Both the position numbers and the translations under genes were made by a program. DNA of 64,000 bases from the NCBI RefSeq assembly GCF_000423625.1, contig NZ_AUII01000012.1, positions 1-64,000 on the forward strand, read 5' to 3'. How positions within the stretch are numbered: position 1 is the first letter of the stretch; the number at the start of each line of letters is the position of its first letter. This DNA comes from Pseudonocardia asaccharolytica DSM 44247 = NBRC 16224 (GTDB taxonomy: Bacteria; Actinomycetota; Actinomycetes; Mycobacteriales; Pseudonocardiaceae). The notes under the pieces are model-generated. The model was not told the origin of the DNA and did not search any database. It was given only the letters and a program-made list of their open reading frames with translations. This document shows, in pieces, positions 49,379-58,129 of this stretch.

Positions 49379-49700
49379 GCTCGGACCCGTCCTCGGCGCT
49401 GCCACGTCGACCACACCCACCACGCCAGCGCCCATCTACACCAGCAACACCCCACCCATCCACCGGCCGACCAAGCTCGACCCCCACCAGCTCCTCCGCA
49501 TCCGCGACGCCGCCCACCACGCCAAGCAGACCTACCCCGGCCCCGTCGGCGAACTCATCGCCCACGAACTGCTCGCCTGGGCCGAATTCGGCTACCTCCT
49601 CGACCGCACCGGACTCACCACCCGGCTCGTCGACCACGTCCTAGCCCAGCCACCCCCACCCGCCCCCGACACCACCGCGACCGGGGGGCACAGCCGATGA
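49377..49700 (+). CDS. Phage protein of unknown function
   Basis: This 107-residue protein has a Thr/Pro-rich start and a helical core (GPVGELIAHELLAWAEFGYL). GGGGGTGACC precedes ATG 49377. Confidence 0.6.
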   Translation: MLGPVLGAATSTTPTTPAPIYTSNTPPIHRPTKLDPHQLLRIRDAAHHAKQTYPGPVGELIAHELLAWAEFGYLLDRTGLTTRLVDHVLAQPPPPAPDTTATGGHSR

Positions 49701-49915
49701 ACACCCCCGCCGACCAGGACCCCGCCCGGCTCGCCGGACTCGAAGCCAACTACCACTGCCCCAACCGCGAGGCCGTCGAACGCCACATCCTCGCCAACCG
49801 CGACCGCCTCACCCGCGCCCGGAACGCCCCCAACATCGCCGCCCGGCTACGCCACGACATCGACCTGCTCCTCGACCGGTGGCTCTACCTACACGTAACC
49901 GCGACCGCCGAATAG
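49697..49915 (+). CDS. Small phage protein of unknown function
   Basis: This 72-residue helical protein (NREAVERHILANRDRLTRAR) is ATGA-coupled upstream. Its stop lies inside a hairpin shared with the convergent gene. Confidence 0.6.
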   Translation: MNTPADQDPARLAGLEANYHCPNREAVERHILANRDRLTRARNAPNIAARLRHDIDLLLDRWLYLHVTATAE

Positions 49916-49933
49916 GGCGCCGCTATCCGGCGG
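49905..49933. terminator. Hairpin covering two convergent stop codons
   Basis: Arms CCGCCGAATAG and CTATCCGGCGG pair with one mismatch around a 7-base loop. Both convergent genes end in it, so it may act in both directions. No U-tract. Confidence 0.5.
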
Positions 49934-50369
49934 CCCGTCGCCCGGCCGTCGTCAACCGCGCCGCGAACGACCGCGCCGCCGCCAGCTTCGCCGGCGGCAC
50001 ATCCACCACCCACTGAAACTCCGGGCCATCCACCAACAGGAACACCTCCCGGTCGTCCTGCTTCTTCTTCAGCGCCAGCGCGAACACCCCCACCGCCACC
50101 AGACGGGTCGCGGTCACCCGACGGTTAATGTTCCCGGCCGTGTCCACCACCGCCGACACCCCGGCCACCGGCCGCCGCTCCCCGTTCCACACCACCTCGT
50201 CGCCGTCCAAGACCACCCCGGCGCACCCGTACCCAGCGCGTTCCGCGAACCCGGCGTCCGCCTCCGCCCGAGCGCTCGCCTTCGCCTGATCCACGTTCTG
50301 CTTGATCGTCTCCAGCTGGCGGTCCCACGCCCACCGCACCCCGTCCCCGACCTTCCTCCACAACCCCAC
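49923..50369 (-). CDS. Phage protein of unknown function
   Basis: This 148-residue protein has a helical start (DRQLETIKQNVDQAKASARA), then a beta-rich domain with NRRVTATRLVAVGVFALALK and VFLLVDGPEFQWVVDVP. The pattern resembles host proteins with a PH-like domain of unknown function. It is the only minus-strand gene in this stretch. Confidence 0.6.
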   Translation of the reverse strand: MGLWRKVGDGVRWAWDRQLETIKQNVDQAKASARAEADAGFAERAGYGCAGVVLDGDEVVWNGERRPVAGVSAVVDTAGNINRRVTATRLVAVGVFALALKKKQDDREVFLLVDGPEFQWVVDVPPAKLAAARSFAARLTTAGRRAAG

Positions 50370-50520
50370 AACAGCCCCCTCCTATCCGGCCACGCCACCC
50401 ATCCCGGACATCGTGCCCACAGCCCCCGCGCGACACCAGAGGACATCCCACACCCCACTGGTACCTCCCGGCCCACCACAGACCCATACGTCGCCAGGCG
50501 GCCCGCATGCCCACCCACCG

Positions 50521-50751
50521 GCCGCCCCGCTACTCGACGCCCTCGGCGTCACCATCCACCTCGACGACGGGCAGCAACGCGCCGAAGCCATCGTCATCGG
50601 CAAGGTCGTCGACCTCGCTGCCGACGACACCCGACACGAATCACTCGTGATCGGCGAACCCTCATCGACGAGCTGAATCCCGCAACGCGGGCTGCTCTCC
50701 GCCGCGCAACTCATCCTCGACCAGAACACCTTCGATAACGACGACTGCTGA
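50521..50751 (+). pseudogene. Small phage gene interrupted by an in-frame TGA
   Basis: The frame reads LLDALGVTIHLDDGQQRAEA, VIVIGKV-like strands, then meets TGA at 50674-50676. The same frame continues with IPQRGLLSAAQLILDQNTFD to a second stop at 50751. Both halves look like one actinophage protein (beta sheet, then a GLLSAAQLIL helix). Either a nonsense mutation or read-through. The rest of the 463-bp gap holds no clear gene. Confidence 0.5.
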
Positions 50752-50832
50752 CCAGCGCGCAACGCGAACAGCAGGACGACGACGAACACGACAGCGCGCG
50801 AACCACACGAGCAGACAGAACGAGAAACGGCG

Positions 50833-51174
50833 ATGAGCGGACAGTGGGAAGGACGCGCGTCCGGACGAAACAGCGCCGCCTGGAAACGCTTACGGCGGTT
50901 CATCCTCGACCGGGACAGCCACCGATGCACCTGGCCGACCGACCACGGGCCATGCGGTGCCCCGGCCGACCAGGTCGACCACATCGACCGGCACGGCGGC
51001 GACGACCCGAACAACCTGCGCGCGCTCTGCCGCCCCCACCACGCCATCAAGACCTCCGCGGAGGGCAACGCCGAACGGTGGCGACACCGCGAGCGACGAC
51101 CGACCCGCCCCCACCCCGGCTTCCTTGATCAACAGGGGGTGGGGGGTGCCCCCCACCCCGCCACCCCTCCCTGA
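50833..51174 (+). CDS. HNH endonuclease
   Basis: This 113-residue protein has the HNH fold: SAAWKRLRRFILDRDSHRC, QVDHIDRHGGDDPNNLRALC and RPHHAIKT, with Cys pairs for structural zinc. HNH genes just upstream of terminase are needed for packaging by many siphoviruses. The 3' end codes a GC palindrome (51135-51160). Confidence 0.88.
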   Translation: MSGQWEGRASGRNSAAWKRLRRFILDRDSHRCTWPTDHGPCGAPADQVDHIDRHGGDDPNNLRALCRPHHAIKTSAEGNAERWRHRERRPTRPHPGFLDQQGVGGAPHPATPP

Positions 51175-51180
51175 CGGGAG

Positions 51181-51336
51181 GTGCTGGCGCTCACGGCGTG
51201 TACGGGTCTGGCCGAACCCCCGCCGGGGGACGTCTGGGCGGGTCTGATCGTGGTGCTGGTGCTCGTTTGGGGTCGGCCGGGCCTGAGGCGGACCCCCGGA
51301 CGGCACGGACCCGCTGAGCCGGTCACCGGATCGTGA
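51181..51336 (+). CDS. Possible 51-residue membrane peptide
   Basis: GTG 51181 starts 6 bases after the HNH stop. The frame reads VLALTACTGLAEPPPGDVWA, then one hydrophobic helix (GLIVVLVLVWG) and a basic tail. The Shine-Dalgarno (GGGAG) is very close to the start, so translation is uncertain. Confidence 0.4.
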   Translation: MLALTACTGLAEPPPGDVWAGLIVVLVLVWGRPGLRRTPGRHGPAEPVTGS

Positions 51337-51383
51337 CCTTGTGTTTGTGCAGGTAGATGGCCTGTGACCGTTACACTATGGGT

Positions 51384-51974
51384 ATGAGGTCGCGTCCTTG
51401 CGTCTGGTGTGGGGCGGAGCTTCCGGTGTTGGCGCACAGCCGGGCCCGGTTCTGCTCGTCGCGGTGCCGCACCGCCGCACATCGTGCCGGGGTGCCGGGT
51501 GAGCTGCGGCGCCGTCCGCGCTGGGTGCGCTGGACCGGGCGGAAACGCCCGCAGACCGTCGACGGCCGGATCGCCTCGTCGACCGACCCGGAGACGTGGG
51601 CGACCTACCAGGCGGCCCGCCGGTCGACGGCCGGGGTCGGGCTCGGGTTCGTGCTCAACGGCGACGGCATCGTCTGCTTGGACCTCGATGGCTGCCTGGC
51701 CGACGGGGTCCCGAACGCGGCCACCCAACTGCTGCTCGAGCTGGCCGGCCGCACCTACGTGGAGATCAGCCCGTCCGGGCGGGGTCTGCACGTCTGGGGC
51801 CGCGGCGAGCTCGCCGCGGGCCGGTGCACGACGTTTCGGGGGCAGCCGGTCGAGCTGTACGGGTCGGGCCGCTACATCACGGTCACCGGCGTGCGGTTCC
51901 CGGGTGCGGGGTCGACGCTCGGTGACCTGTCGCCGGCGCTGGCCACGGTGCTGACCTCCTCTTCGCACGCCTAG
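51384..51974 (+). CDS. Prim-pol-like protein with zinc finger
   Basis: This 196-residue protein starts with a zinc knuckle (CVWCGAEL ... FCSSRCRTAAHRA). A bifunctional primase/polymerase N-terminal-like domain follows: GVGLGFVLNGDGIVCLDLDG with acidic residues, EISPSGRGLHVWG and GRYITVTGVRF. Prim-pol proteins are frequent in AICEs and actinophages. It lacks a helicase domain. TACACT lies 6 bases before ATG 51384, suggesting a leaderless mRNA. Confidence 0.8.
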   Translation: MRSRPCVWCGAELPVLAHSRARFCSSRCRTAAHRAGVPGELRRRPRWVRWTGRKRPQTVDGRIASSTDPETWATYQAARRSTAGVGLGFVLNGDGIVCLDLDGCLADGVPNAATQLLLELAGRTYVEISPSGRGLHVWGRGELAAGRCTTFRGQPVELYGSGRYITVTGVRFPGAGSTLGDLSPALATVLTSSSHA

Positions 51975-51979
51975 CTCCT

Positions 51980-52014
51980 CCCCGACACGGGGTCGAGCGG
52001 ATCCCGACATGGGA
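51980..52014 (+). ncRNA. Tandem GACAY-loop hairpins (copy A)
   Basis: Two small hairpins lie directly before the terminase small-subunit gene: CCCC-GACAC-GGGG (51980-51992) and TCCC-GACAT-GGGA (52002-52014). The same pair with the same spacing occurs at 56,518-56,554. It is probably a cis-acting RNA element in the late mRNA. Confidence 0.55.
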
Positions 52015-52024
52015 GTGATGGACG

Positions 52025-52477
52025 ATGGCAGGAGTTGGACCGCCTCCGGCGGCGCGGAAGCGGCGGCGCAACGCCGACCCGGTGCCGCAGCGGACCTTGC
52101 AGGCAGACAACCGGACCCGCGGCCCACGGCTGCCCGGCGATGTGCTTCCCGACGGGGAGGAGTGGCATCCGCGGACGCAGGAGTGGTGGTCGACATGGCG
52201 AAAGTCGGCGCAGGCGCGCGAGTTCACCGCCACGGACTGGGATTTCCTGCTCGACACGGCGTTGATGCACCACACGATGTGGGCGAAGGCGCGGTGGGAG
52301 TTCGCGGCGGAGCTGCGGTTGCGGGCGGCGAAGTTCGGGGCCACCCCGGAGGACCGGATGCGGCTGCGGATGACGGTGGAGACACCAGGCTCGAAGCCGC
52401 CCACGGCCCGACCGCCGGCCGGGGGTGACGGTTCGGTGACGGATATTCGGTCGCGCCGGGCCCGTTTGAGCGGATAG
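52025..52477 (+). CDS. Terminase small subunit
   Basis: This 150-residue basic protein has the actinophage small-terminase pattern: LPDGEEWHPRTQEWWSTWRK, then TATDWDFLLDTALMHHTMW and a helical domain. It would recognise the phage DNA. It is directly upstream of the large subunit. Confidence 0.85.
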   Translation: MAGVGPPPAARKRRRNADPVPQRTLQADNRTRGPRLPGDVLPDGEEWHPRTQEWWSTWRKSAQAREFTATDWDFLLDTALMHHTMWAKARWEFAAELRLRAAKFGATPEDRMRLRMTVETPGSKPPTARPPAGGDGSVTDIRSRRARLSG

Positions 52478-52481
52478 CCGG

Positions 52482-54155
52482 GTGCCGCGCACGTTGGTGC
52501 GCGCCCCCGAGCACGACCGGGCCCGGTCGCTGGGTTGGCTGGCGCTGGCGTGGATGGAGTTCTTCGTCGTCCACGGTCCCGGTGATGTGCAGGGGCAGCC
52601 GGTGCGGCACGGGGACGAGTTCTCCGGGTTCGTCGCGGACTGCTACGCGCTGTCGCCGACTGGGCGGCTGCTGTACGACTCGGCGTTCTTGTCTCGCCCG
52701 AAGGGGGCCGACAAGTCCGGGATGGGTTCGCGGCTGGGGCTGTTCGAGGCGCTCGGGCCGTGCCGGTGGGCCGGGTGGGCTGAGGGCGGCGAGGTTTACG
52801 AGGACCCGTGGGGCCTCGGGTTCGTCTACGAGTACGAGCCGGGCGAGCCGCTGGGCCGCCCGATCACCGCGCCCTATGTCCGGATCATGGCCACCGAGGA
52901 AGGCCAGACCGGCAACGTCTACGACTCGATCTACTACAACCTGACCGACGACGACGCGCCGCTGGCGCACGTCCCGGGCATCGACGCCGGGCTGACGCGG
53001 GTGTTCCTGCCCGGCGGTGGGGAGATCACCCCGTCGACGTCGGCGGCGGCGTCGAAGGACGGCGGTAAGGAGACCTTCGGCGTCTTCGACGAGACCCACC
53101 TGTATGACCAGCCCGAGCTGCGGCGCATGTACGCGACAGTGACCCGGAACCTGCGGAAGCGGAAACGGGGCGCCGGCACGTGGTACCTGGAGACCACGAC
53201 GATGTTCGCGCCAGGTGCGCAGTCGGTGGCCGAGGCGACCTACGAGCTCGCCGAGGCGATCGGGGAGAAGCGGGTACGACGGCAGCGGCTGCTGTATGAC
53301 CACCGGTGGGGCGAGTGCGAGGACCTGCGGGACGAAGCGGCGCTGCGCGCCGCGATCGTCGACGCCTACGGCGAGGCGATCGACTGGAACGACCTCGACG
53401 GGATCGTCGACGAGTTCTACGACCCTCGGAAGGACCCGACCGATTCGCGGCGGTTCTTCCTCAACGCGCGCACCTCGGCGGCGGACGCGTGGCTGGACTC
53501 GGGGGAGTGGGCGGCGTGCGCCGACCCCGAGCGGGCGTTGGCCGACGGGGACGTGGTGACGCTCGGGTTCGACGGCTCGGTGCGCTCGGACTCGACCGCG
53601 CTGGCGGTATGCCGGGTCACCGACGGGCATATCGAGCTGTTCACAGTCGGGGATCGGGTGGCGTGCTGGGAGTGCCCCGAGGACGCCCCCGAGGATTGGC
53701 AGGTTGACCGCGAGGAGGTCGACGCCGCGGTCGGAGTGGCGTTCGACCGGTTCAAGGTGGTCGGGTTCTATGCGGACCCGGCGCACTGGCAGGACTACCT
53801 GGACCGGTGGAACAAGCTGTACGGGTCGCGGATGCGGGTGAAGGCGACTCAGGCGCGGCCGCTGGAGTGGTGGACGAACCGACCGGCGGTCATGGTCAAG
53901 GCGCTCGAGCGGTTCCACGAGGCCGTGCTGGGCAAGGAGTTGACCCACGACGGCGGCAGTGTCCTGACTCGGCACGTGTTGAACGCGCGCCGGCGGATCG
54001 GGCGGTCCGGGCTGACGATCGCGAAGGAGACCCCCAGCTCGCCCCGCAAGATCGACGCGGCGATGGCGGCGGTGCTCGCTTACGAGGCACGCGCGGACGC
54101 GGTGGCGTTGGGGTTGGACCGGCCGGCGAGGAAACGCCGAGCCCACGGATTCTGA
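52482..54155 (+). CDS. Terminase large subunit
   Basis: This 557-residue packaging motor has an N-terminal ATPase domain with a Walker A-like SRPKGADKSGMG (about residue 72) and the Walker B region FGVFDETHLYD. The C-terminal nuclease has acidic positions in TLGFDGSVRSDSTALAV, GFYADPAHWQDYL and KIDAAMAAVLAYEAR. GTG start. It cleaves and pumps DNA into the prohead. Confidence 0.92.
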   Translation: MPRTLVRAPEHDRARSLGWLALAWMEFFVVHGPGDVQGQPVRHGDEFSGFVADCYALSPTGRLLYDSAFLSRPKGADKSGMGSRLGLFEALGPCRWAGWAEGGEVYEDPWGLGFVYEYEPGEPLGRPITAPYVRIMATEEGQTGNVYDSIYYNLTDDDAPLAHVPGIDAGLTRVFLPGGGEITPSTSAAASKDGGKETFGVFDETHLYDQPELRRMYATVTRNLRKRKRGAGTWYLETTTMFAPGAQSVAEATYELAEAIGEKRVRRQRLLYDHRWGECEDLRDEAALRAAIVDAYGEAIDWNDLDGIVDEFYDPRKDPTDSRRFFLNARTSAADAWLDSGEWAACADPERALADGDVVTLGFDGSVRSDSTALAVCRVTDGHIELFTVGDRVACWECPEDAPEDWQVDREEVDAAVGVAFDRFKVVGFYADPAHWQDYLDRWNKLYGSRMRVKATQARPLEWWTNRPAVMVKALERFHEAVLGKELTHDGGSVLTRHVLNARRRIGRSGLTIAKETPSSPRKIDAAMAAVLAYEARADAVALGLDRPARKRRAHGF

Positions 54156-54169
54156 GCAGGGGGTGAGCG

Positions 54170-55708
54170 TTGGCCGAGTCCACCGACCTGTCCCCCGTCG
54201 AGTGGCTGGGGACGCTGGGCCCGAAGCTGCTGGCCCGCCGCGAGAAGGTCGAGGTGTGGCGCCGTTACTACGAGGGCGACCACGATCTGCCGGTCGGCCC
54301 GGGGCAGCACAAGGACGCGTTCATCCGGTTCCAGAAGCTGGCCCGGACGAACCTGTGTCGACTGTGTGCCGAGTCGATGGTGCACCTCACCCAGGTCACC
54401 GGGTATCGCGACGTCGACAGCTCGGATGATGCGGTGTGGCGGCTGTGGCAGCAGGCCCGGCTGGATGGGCGGCAGTTCGGGATCTGGCGGAAGGCGTACT
54501 CGCGGTCCGCGGCCTACGTGGTGGTCGGGGTGGATCGGCGGGACCGGCGGCGGCCGCTGGTGACGATCGAGGGCCCCGAGAACGTGATCGTGGAGACCGA
54601 TCCGGCGGACGCGCGGCGCCGGTTAGCGGCGCTGCGGCTGTGGCACGACCCGCTTGCCCGCCGCTGGTTCGCGACCGTCTACCTGCCGGGGTGGCGCTAC
54701 CGCTACCGCACGAAGGCGCAGTACAAGACCGCCGAGGTGGGCGGGCCGCTGCGGTTCACCCCGGATCGGTGGGAGGCCACCGCGGAGCCGGCCCGGTCGC
54801 TGGCGGAGGTGCCGGTCGTCCCGTTCCTGAATGGGGATGAGGGGGAGGAGCCGGCCGCCGAGTTCGCCGCCGGCATGGACGTGCAGGACCGGCTGAACCT
54901 GACGGTGCTCAACCGGTTGACCGCCGAACGGTACGGGGCGTTCCGGCAGCGTGGGTTGTTGAACTTCGACCCGGAAGAGGACCCGGTGACGGGTCTGCCG
55001 GTGCCGCCGTTCAACCCGGGCGCGGACGCGGTGTGGACGGTGCCACCACCGGAGCCGGGTGACCCGGAGCCGAAGCTGTTCGACTTCGCGCAGACCGAGA
55101 CGTCGGGGATCCTGCGCGGCGCCGAGGCGGACATGCGGGCGTTCGCCGCGATTACGATCACCCCGGTCTATTACCTGCCGGGCGATCTGGTGAACATCGG
55201 CGCGGACGCGGTCGCCGCCCTCGCCGCCGGCCACCAGGCGAAGGTCCGCCAGCGGCACGCCCAGTGGGGGGAGGACCTCGAAGAGGTCATGCAGCTGATG
55301 GCGGACGTGGCCGGCCTGGACCGGGACCTGTCCAACAGCGAGATCGTGTGGGCCCGCCCGGAAAACCTGAACCCGGCGCAGGTCGCTGACTACGCGGTGA
55401 AGCTGGTGGGGGCGAAGTTCCCGATCACGATGGTGGCCGAGGAGATCGGGTGGTCGCCGCAGCGGGTGCAGCAGTTGCGGGCCGAGCTCGCCGCGGACGC
55501 CCTGCGCGCCGGGTTCGCCACCCCGCAGGCGGAACCACAGACCGAAGCATCCGGGTCTTCCGCAGACGACATTGCCAAACGTGTCACCGCTGCTGGCGCT
55601 CTGATCCGCGCCGGGTTCGCCCCGGAAGCGTCTCTGCGCGCGCTTGGGCTCGACCCGATCGAGCACACCGGGCTGGTCCCCGTGACGGTGCGGTCGGACG
55701 CTGAGTGA
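54170..55708 (+). CDS. Portal protein
   Basis: This 512-residue protein is of the SPP1 gp6 / phage portal type: REKVEVWRRYYEGDHDLPVG near the start, NLCRLCAESMVHLTQVTG, and a stem region with AEEIGWSPQRVQQLRAELAA. It forms the dodecameric channel at the head vertex. The start is TTG 54170 with AGGGGGTG about 8 bases upstream. Its stop overlaps the next GTG. Confidence 0.9.
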   Translation: MAESTDLSPVEWLGTLGPKLLARREKVEVWRRYYEGDHDLPVGPGQHKDAFIRFQKLARTNLCRLCAESMVHLTQVTGYRDVDSSDDAVWRLWQQARLDGRQFGIWRKAYSRSAAYVVVGVDRRDRRRPLVTIEGPENVIVETDPADARRRLAALRLWHDPLARRWFATVYLPGWRYRYRTKAQYKTAEVGGPLRFTPDRWEATAEPARSLAEVPVVPFLNGDEGEEPAAEFAAGMDVQDRLNLTVLNRLTAERYGAFRQRGLLNFDPEEDPVTGLPVPPFNPGADAVWTVPPPEPGDPEPKLFDFAQTETSGILRGAEADMRAFAAITITPVYYLPGDLVNIGADAVAALAAGHQAKVRQRHAQWGEDLEEVMQLMADVAGLDRDLSNSEIVWARPENLNPAQVADYAVKLVGAKFPITMVAEEIGWSPQRVQQLRAELAADALRAGFATPQAEPQTEASGSSADDIAKRVTAAGALIRAGFAPEASLRALGLDPIEHTGLVPVTVRSDAE

Positions 55709-56511
55709 CGATGGTGTCGGAGGGATTCGCGCAGCGGCGACGGGCGCTGTCCGAACGGCTGATTGACGCTCTGGTCGCCCTGTTCCTCGGGTTGGGGTCG
55801 TGGCGCGACGAGGACGCCGCCCGATTCGTCGCACAGGCCGTCCCGCTCGTCGAGGGCGCTCAGCACACCCTCGCCGGGCTGGTCGCGTACTTCACCGCGG
55901 TCCAGGCCAGCGAAGCGGTCGGCGTGCCCGTCGCGCCGCCGCCGATCCCGGCCGAGGACGTCACCGGCCTGCGGGCCGGGGTCACACCCGCGGAGGTGTA
56001 CCGGCGGCCGTTCACGACCGTCTACACCGGCCTCGGCCGCGGCCTGGACCTGCCCACCGCGGTCGAGCGGGGCGCGACCCGGCTCCAAGAGATCACCGAG
56101 ATGGACCTGCAGCAGACCTACGCCCGCGCGGCCCGTTCGGCCATGCGGTCCCTGCCCGGACGTGCGCGCCCGACGGGGTGGCGGCGGGTGCTGGTTGGCC
56201 CGGGGAACTGCGCGTTGTGCGTGGTCGCGTCCACCCAGCGGTACACCCTCGCTGACCTCAACCCGATCCACCCCGGCTGCGACTGCACGGTCGCGGCGCT
56301 GTACGGCGGCCAGGAGCACGTGATCGAGCCCGAGCTGCTGGAGCGGGTGCACGGCGCGGTGGAGGAGCTCACCGGACAGGCCGACCGGGGCGCCCGCGCC
56401 CCCGACTACCGCAAGCTCGTCGTGTCGATGACCCGTGAGCACGGCGAGCTCGGCCCGCTGTTGGTGCGCCCCCTCGACCGGTTCACCACGGCGGCCCAGC
56501 TGCCGACCTGA
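55705..56511 (+). CDS. MuF-like minor head protein
   Basis: This 268-residue protein has a helical first half and the C-terminal MuF-like motif CALCVVASTQRYTLADLNPI followed by HPGCDCTVAALY. Such proteins sit near the portal inside the capsid and may be injected. GTG 55705 overlaps the portal stop; ATG 55711 is an alternative. Confidence 0.82.
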   Translation: MTMVSEGFAQRRRALSERLIDALVALFLGLGSWRDEDAARFVAQAVPLVEGAQHTLAGLVAYFTAVQASEAVGVPVAPPPIPAEDVTGLRAGVTPAEVYRRPFTTVYTGLGRGLDLPTAVERGATRLQEITEMDLQQTYARAARSAMRSLPGRARPTGWRRVLVGPGNCALCVVASTQRYTLADLNPIHPGCDCTVAALYGGQEHVIEPELLERVHGAVEELTGQADRGARAPDYRKLVVSMTREHGELGPLLVRPLDRFTTAAQLPT

Positions 56512-56517
56512 GTCTCC

Positions 56518-56554
56518 GCGCCCGACACGGGCGCGGTCACATCCCGACATGGGA
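56518..56554 (+). ncRNA. Tandem GACAY-loop hairpins (copy B)
   Basis: GCGCCC-GACAC-GGGCGC (56518-56534) and TCCC-GACAT-GGGA (56542-56554) lie between the MuF-like gene and the scaffold gene. The loop sequences and spacing are the same as in copy A, but the outer stem pairs differ and still pair. A further GCCC-GACAC-GGGC occurs at 56647-56659 inside the scaffold gene. Confidence 0.55.
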
Positions 56555-56560
56555 GCGAAC

Positions 56561-57124
56561 ATGAGCGACGACAACACCACCCCCACCCCGCCCGCCGGCG
56601 ATGGCGGCGGGACCACCCCGCCCAACGGCGGGGCAGCGCCGGGCAAGCCCGACACGGGCGGCGAGCCGGACTGGCAGGCCAAGGTCGCGGCGGCCGAGCG
56701 GGAGGTGGAGAAGTGGAAGAGCCTCGCGCGTAAGCACGAGGGCAACGCCAAGGCCAACGCCGATGCCGCGTCCAAGGCCAAGACCGTCGAGCAGCAGCTC
56801 GAGGAGCTGCGGGCCCAGCTGGCCGAGCGGGACGAGCAGGACCTGGTGCGCAACGGCCGGCTCGCGAAGGCGCAGGTGCGCACGAAGCTCGCCGAGGCCG
56901 GGATCCGCGGTGACGCCGCCGCCGGGCTGCTCGATCTCGTCGACGCCGCGGCGCTGCTGCGCGACGGCGAGCCGGACGACAAGGCCATCGCCAAGTTCGC
57001 GGACTCGCTGACGAAGCTCACCGGCCAGGCCGTGCCCGACCCCGATCAGGGGCGCAGGGGCGGTGAGGCCCCGGCGGACATGAACAACCTGATCCGGCGC
57101 GCTGCCGGGATCAAGACCAGCTGA
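56561..57124 (+). CDS. Capsid scaffold protein
   Basis: This 187-residue protein has a Gly/Pro/Thr-rich N-terminus, a charged coiled coil (KAKTVEQQLEELRAQLAERD) and an end similar to phage minor structural GP20-like scaffolds. It is directly before the capsid gene, where the scaffold is usual. GGGAG precedes ATG 56561. Confidence 0.82.
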   Translation: MSDDNTTPTPPAGDGGGTTPPNGGAAPGKPDTGGEPDWQAKVAAAEREVEKWKSLARKHEGNAKANADAASKAKTVEQQLEELRAQLAERDEQDLVRNGRLAKAQVRTKLAEAGIRGDAAAGLLDLVDAAALLRDGEPDDKAIAKFADSLTKLTGQAVPDPDQGRRGGEAPADMNNLIRRAAGIKTS

Positions 57125-57172
57125 TCAAGCCAGCGGCACGTACGTCCGCTGCGCGAGTAAACGGAGGTAATC

Positions 57173-58129
57173 GTGCCGTTCGACAACGTCGTGTCCCGCA
57201 CCGATGCGGAGGCGCTCGTCCCCGAGGAAGTGTCCAAGGTCATGCTCGGCAAGGCGGTCGAGGACTCGGCCGTGCTGAGCCTGTTCCGCCGTGTCCCGGT
57301 GTCGCGCAAGCAGCTGCGCTTCCCCGTGCTGTCGGCCCTGCCCGTCGCCTACTTCGTCGACGGCGACACCGGGCTCAAGCAGACCACCGAGACGGCGTGG
57401 GCGAACAAGTTCCTCAACGTCGAGGAGATCGCCACGATCATGCCGATCCCGGAGAACGTGATCGAGGACATGGACGCCAACGTGTGGGACGACGCCGAGC
57501 CGTACCTGCGGGAGGCGTTCGCGCGTTGCCTCGACAACGCCGTGTTCTTCGGGGTCAACGCCCCCTCGTCGTGGCCGACGAACCTCCGGGCAGCGGCCGT
57601 CGCGGCCGGCAATGTCGTCACCGAGGGCACCGCCTCGGCCGCCGAGGGCGGCTACATGGGAGACCTGGACAATCTGATCGCCACCGTCGAGGAGGACGGC
57701 CACGACGTGTCCGGGTTCGCGGCCGCCGTGTCGGCGCGCCGGAAGTTCCGCGCGGCCCGCAACACCCAGGGCGACCGGCTCGACCCGGGCCGCATCGGAC
57801 CGGACCTGCGAAGCCTCGACGGCTCACCGATCATCTACCCGCTGCGGGGGCTGTGGCCCGACGGCGGCGCGGCGGGTGAGAACACCCGCATCATCGCCGG
57901 GGACTTCGCCGGCCAGTTCGTCGTCGGGGTCCGCCAGGACATCACGATGAAGATCCTCGACCAGGCGGTGATCACCGACAACACCGGTGCGATCATCTTC
58001 AACCTGCCGCAGCAGGACATGATCGCGGTCCGGTTGAAGTTCAGGGTCGGCTGGCAGGTCGCGAACACCATCAACAACGATCAGCCGAGCGAGGCGCAGC
58101 GCTACCCGGCCGCTGTGATGGCGTACTGA
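57173..58129 (+). CDS. Major capsid protein (HK97 fold)
   Basis: This 318-residue protein resembles HK97-type capsid proteins of actinophages. It has an N-terminal helix (LVPEEVSKVMLGKAVEDSAV), an E-loop region, VEEIATIMPIPENVIEDMDA, and the C-terminal part FVVGVRQDITMKILDQAVIT. GTG 57173 has CGGAGGTAATC upstream, a very strong site. It directly follows the scaffold gene. Confidence 0.92.
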   Translation: MPFDNVVSRTDAEALVPEEVSKVMLGKAVEDSAVLSLFRRVPVSRKQLRFPVLSALPVAYFVDGDTGLKQTTETAWANKFLNVEEIATIMPIPENVIEDMDANVWDDAEPYLREAFARCLDNAVFFGVNAPSSWPTNLRAAAVAAGNVVTEGTASAAEGGYMGDLDNLIATVEEDGHDVSGFAAAVSARRKFRAARNTQGDRLDPGRIGPDLRSLDGSPIIYPLRGLWPDGGAAGENTRIIAGDFAGQFVVGVRQDITMKILDQAVITDNTGAIIFNLPQQDMIAVRLKFRVGWQVANTINNDQPSEAQRYPAAVMAY

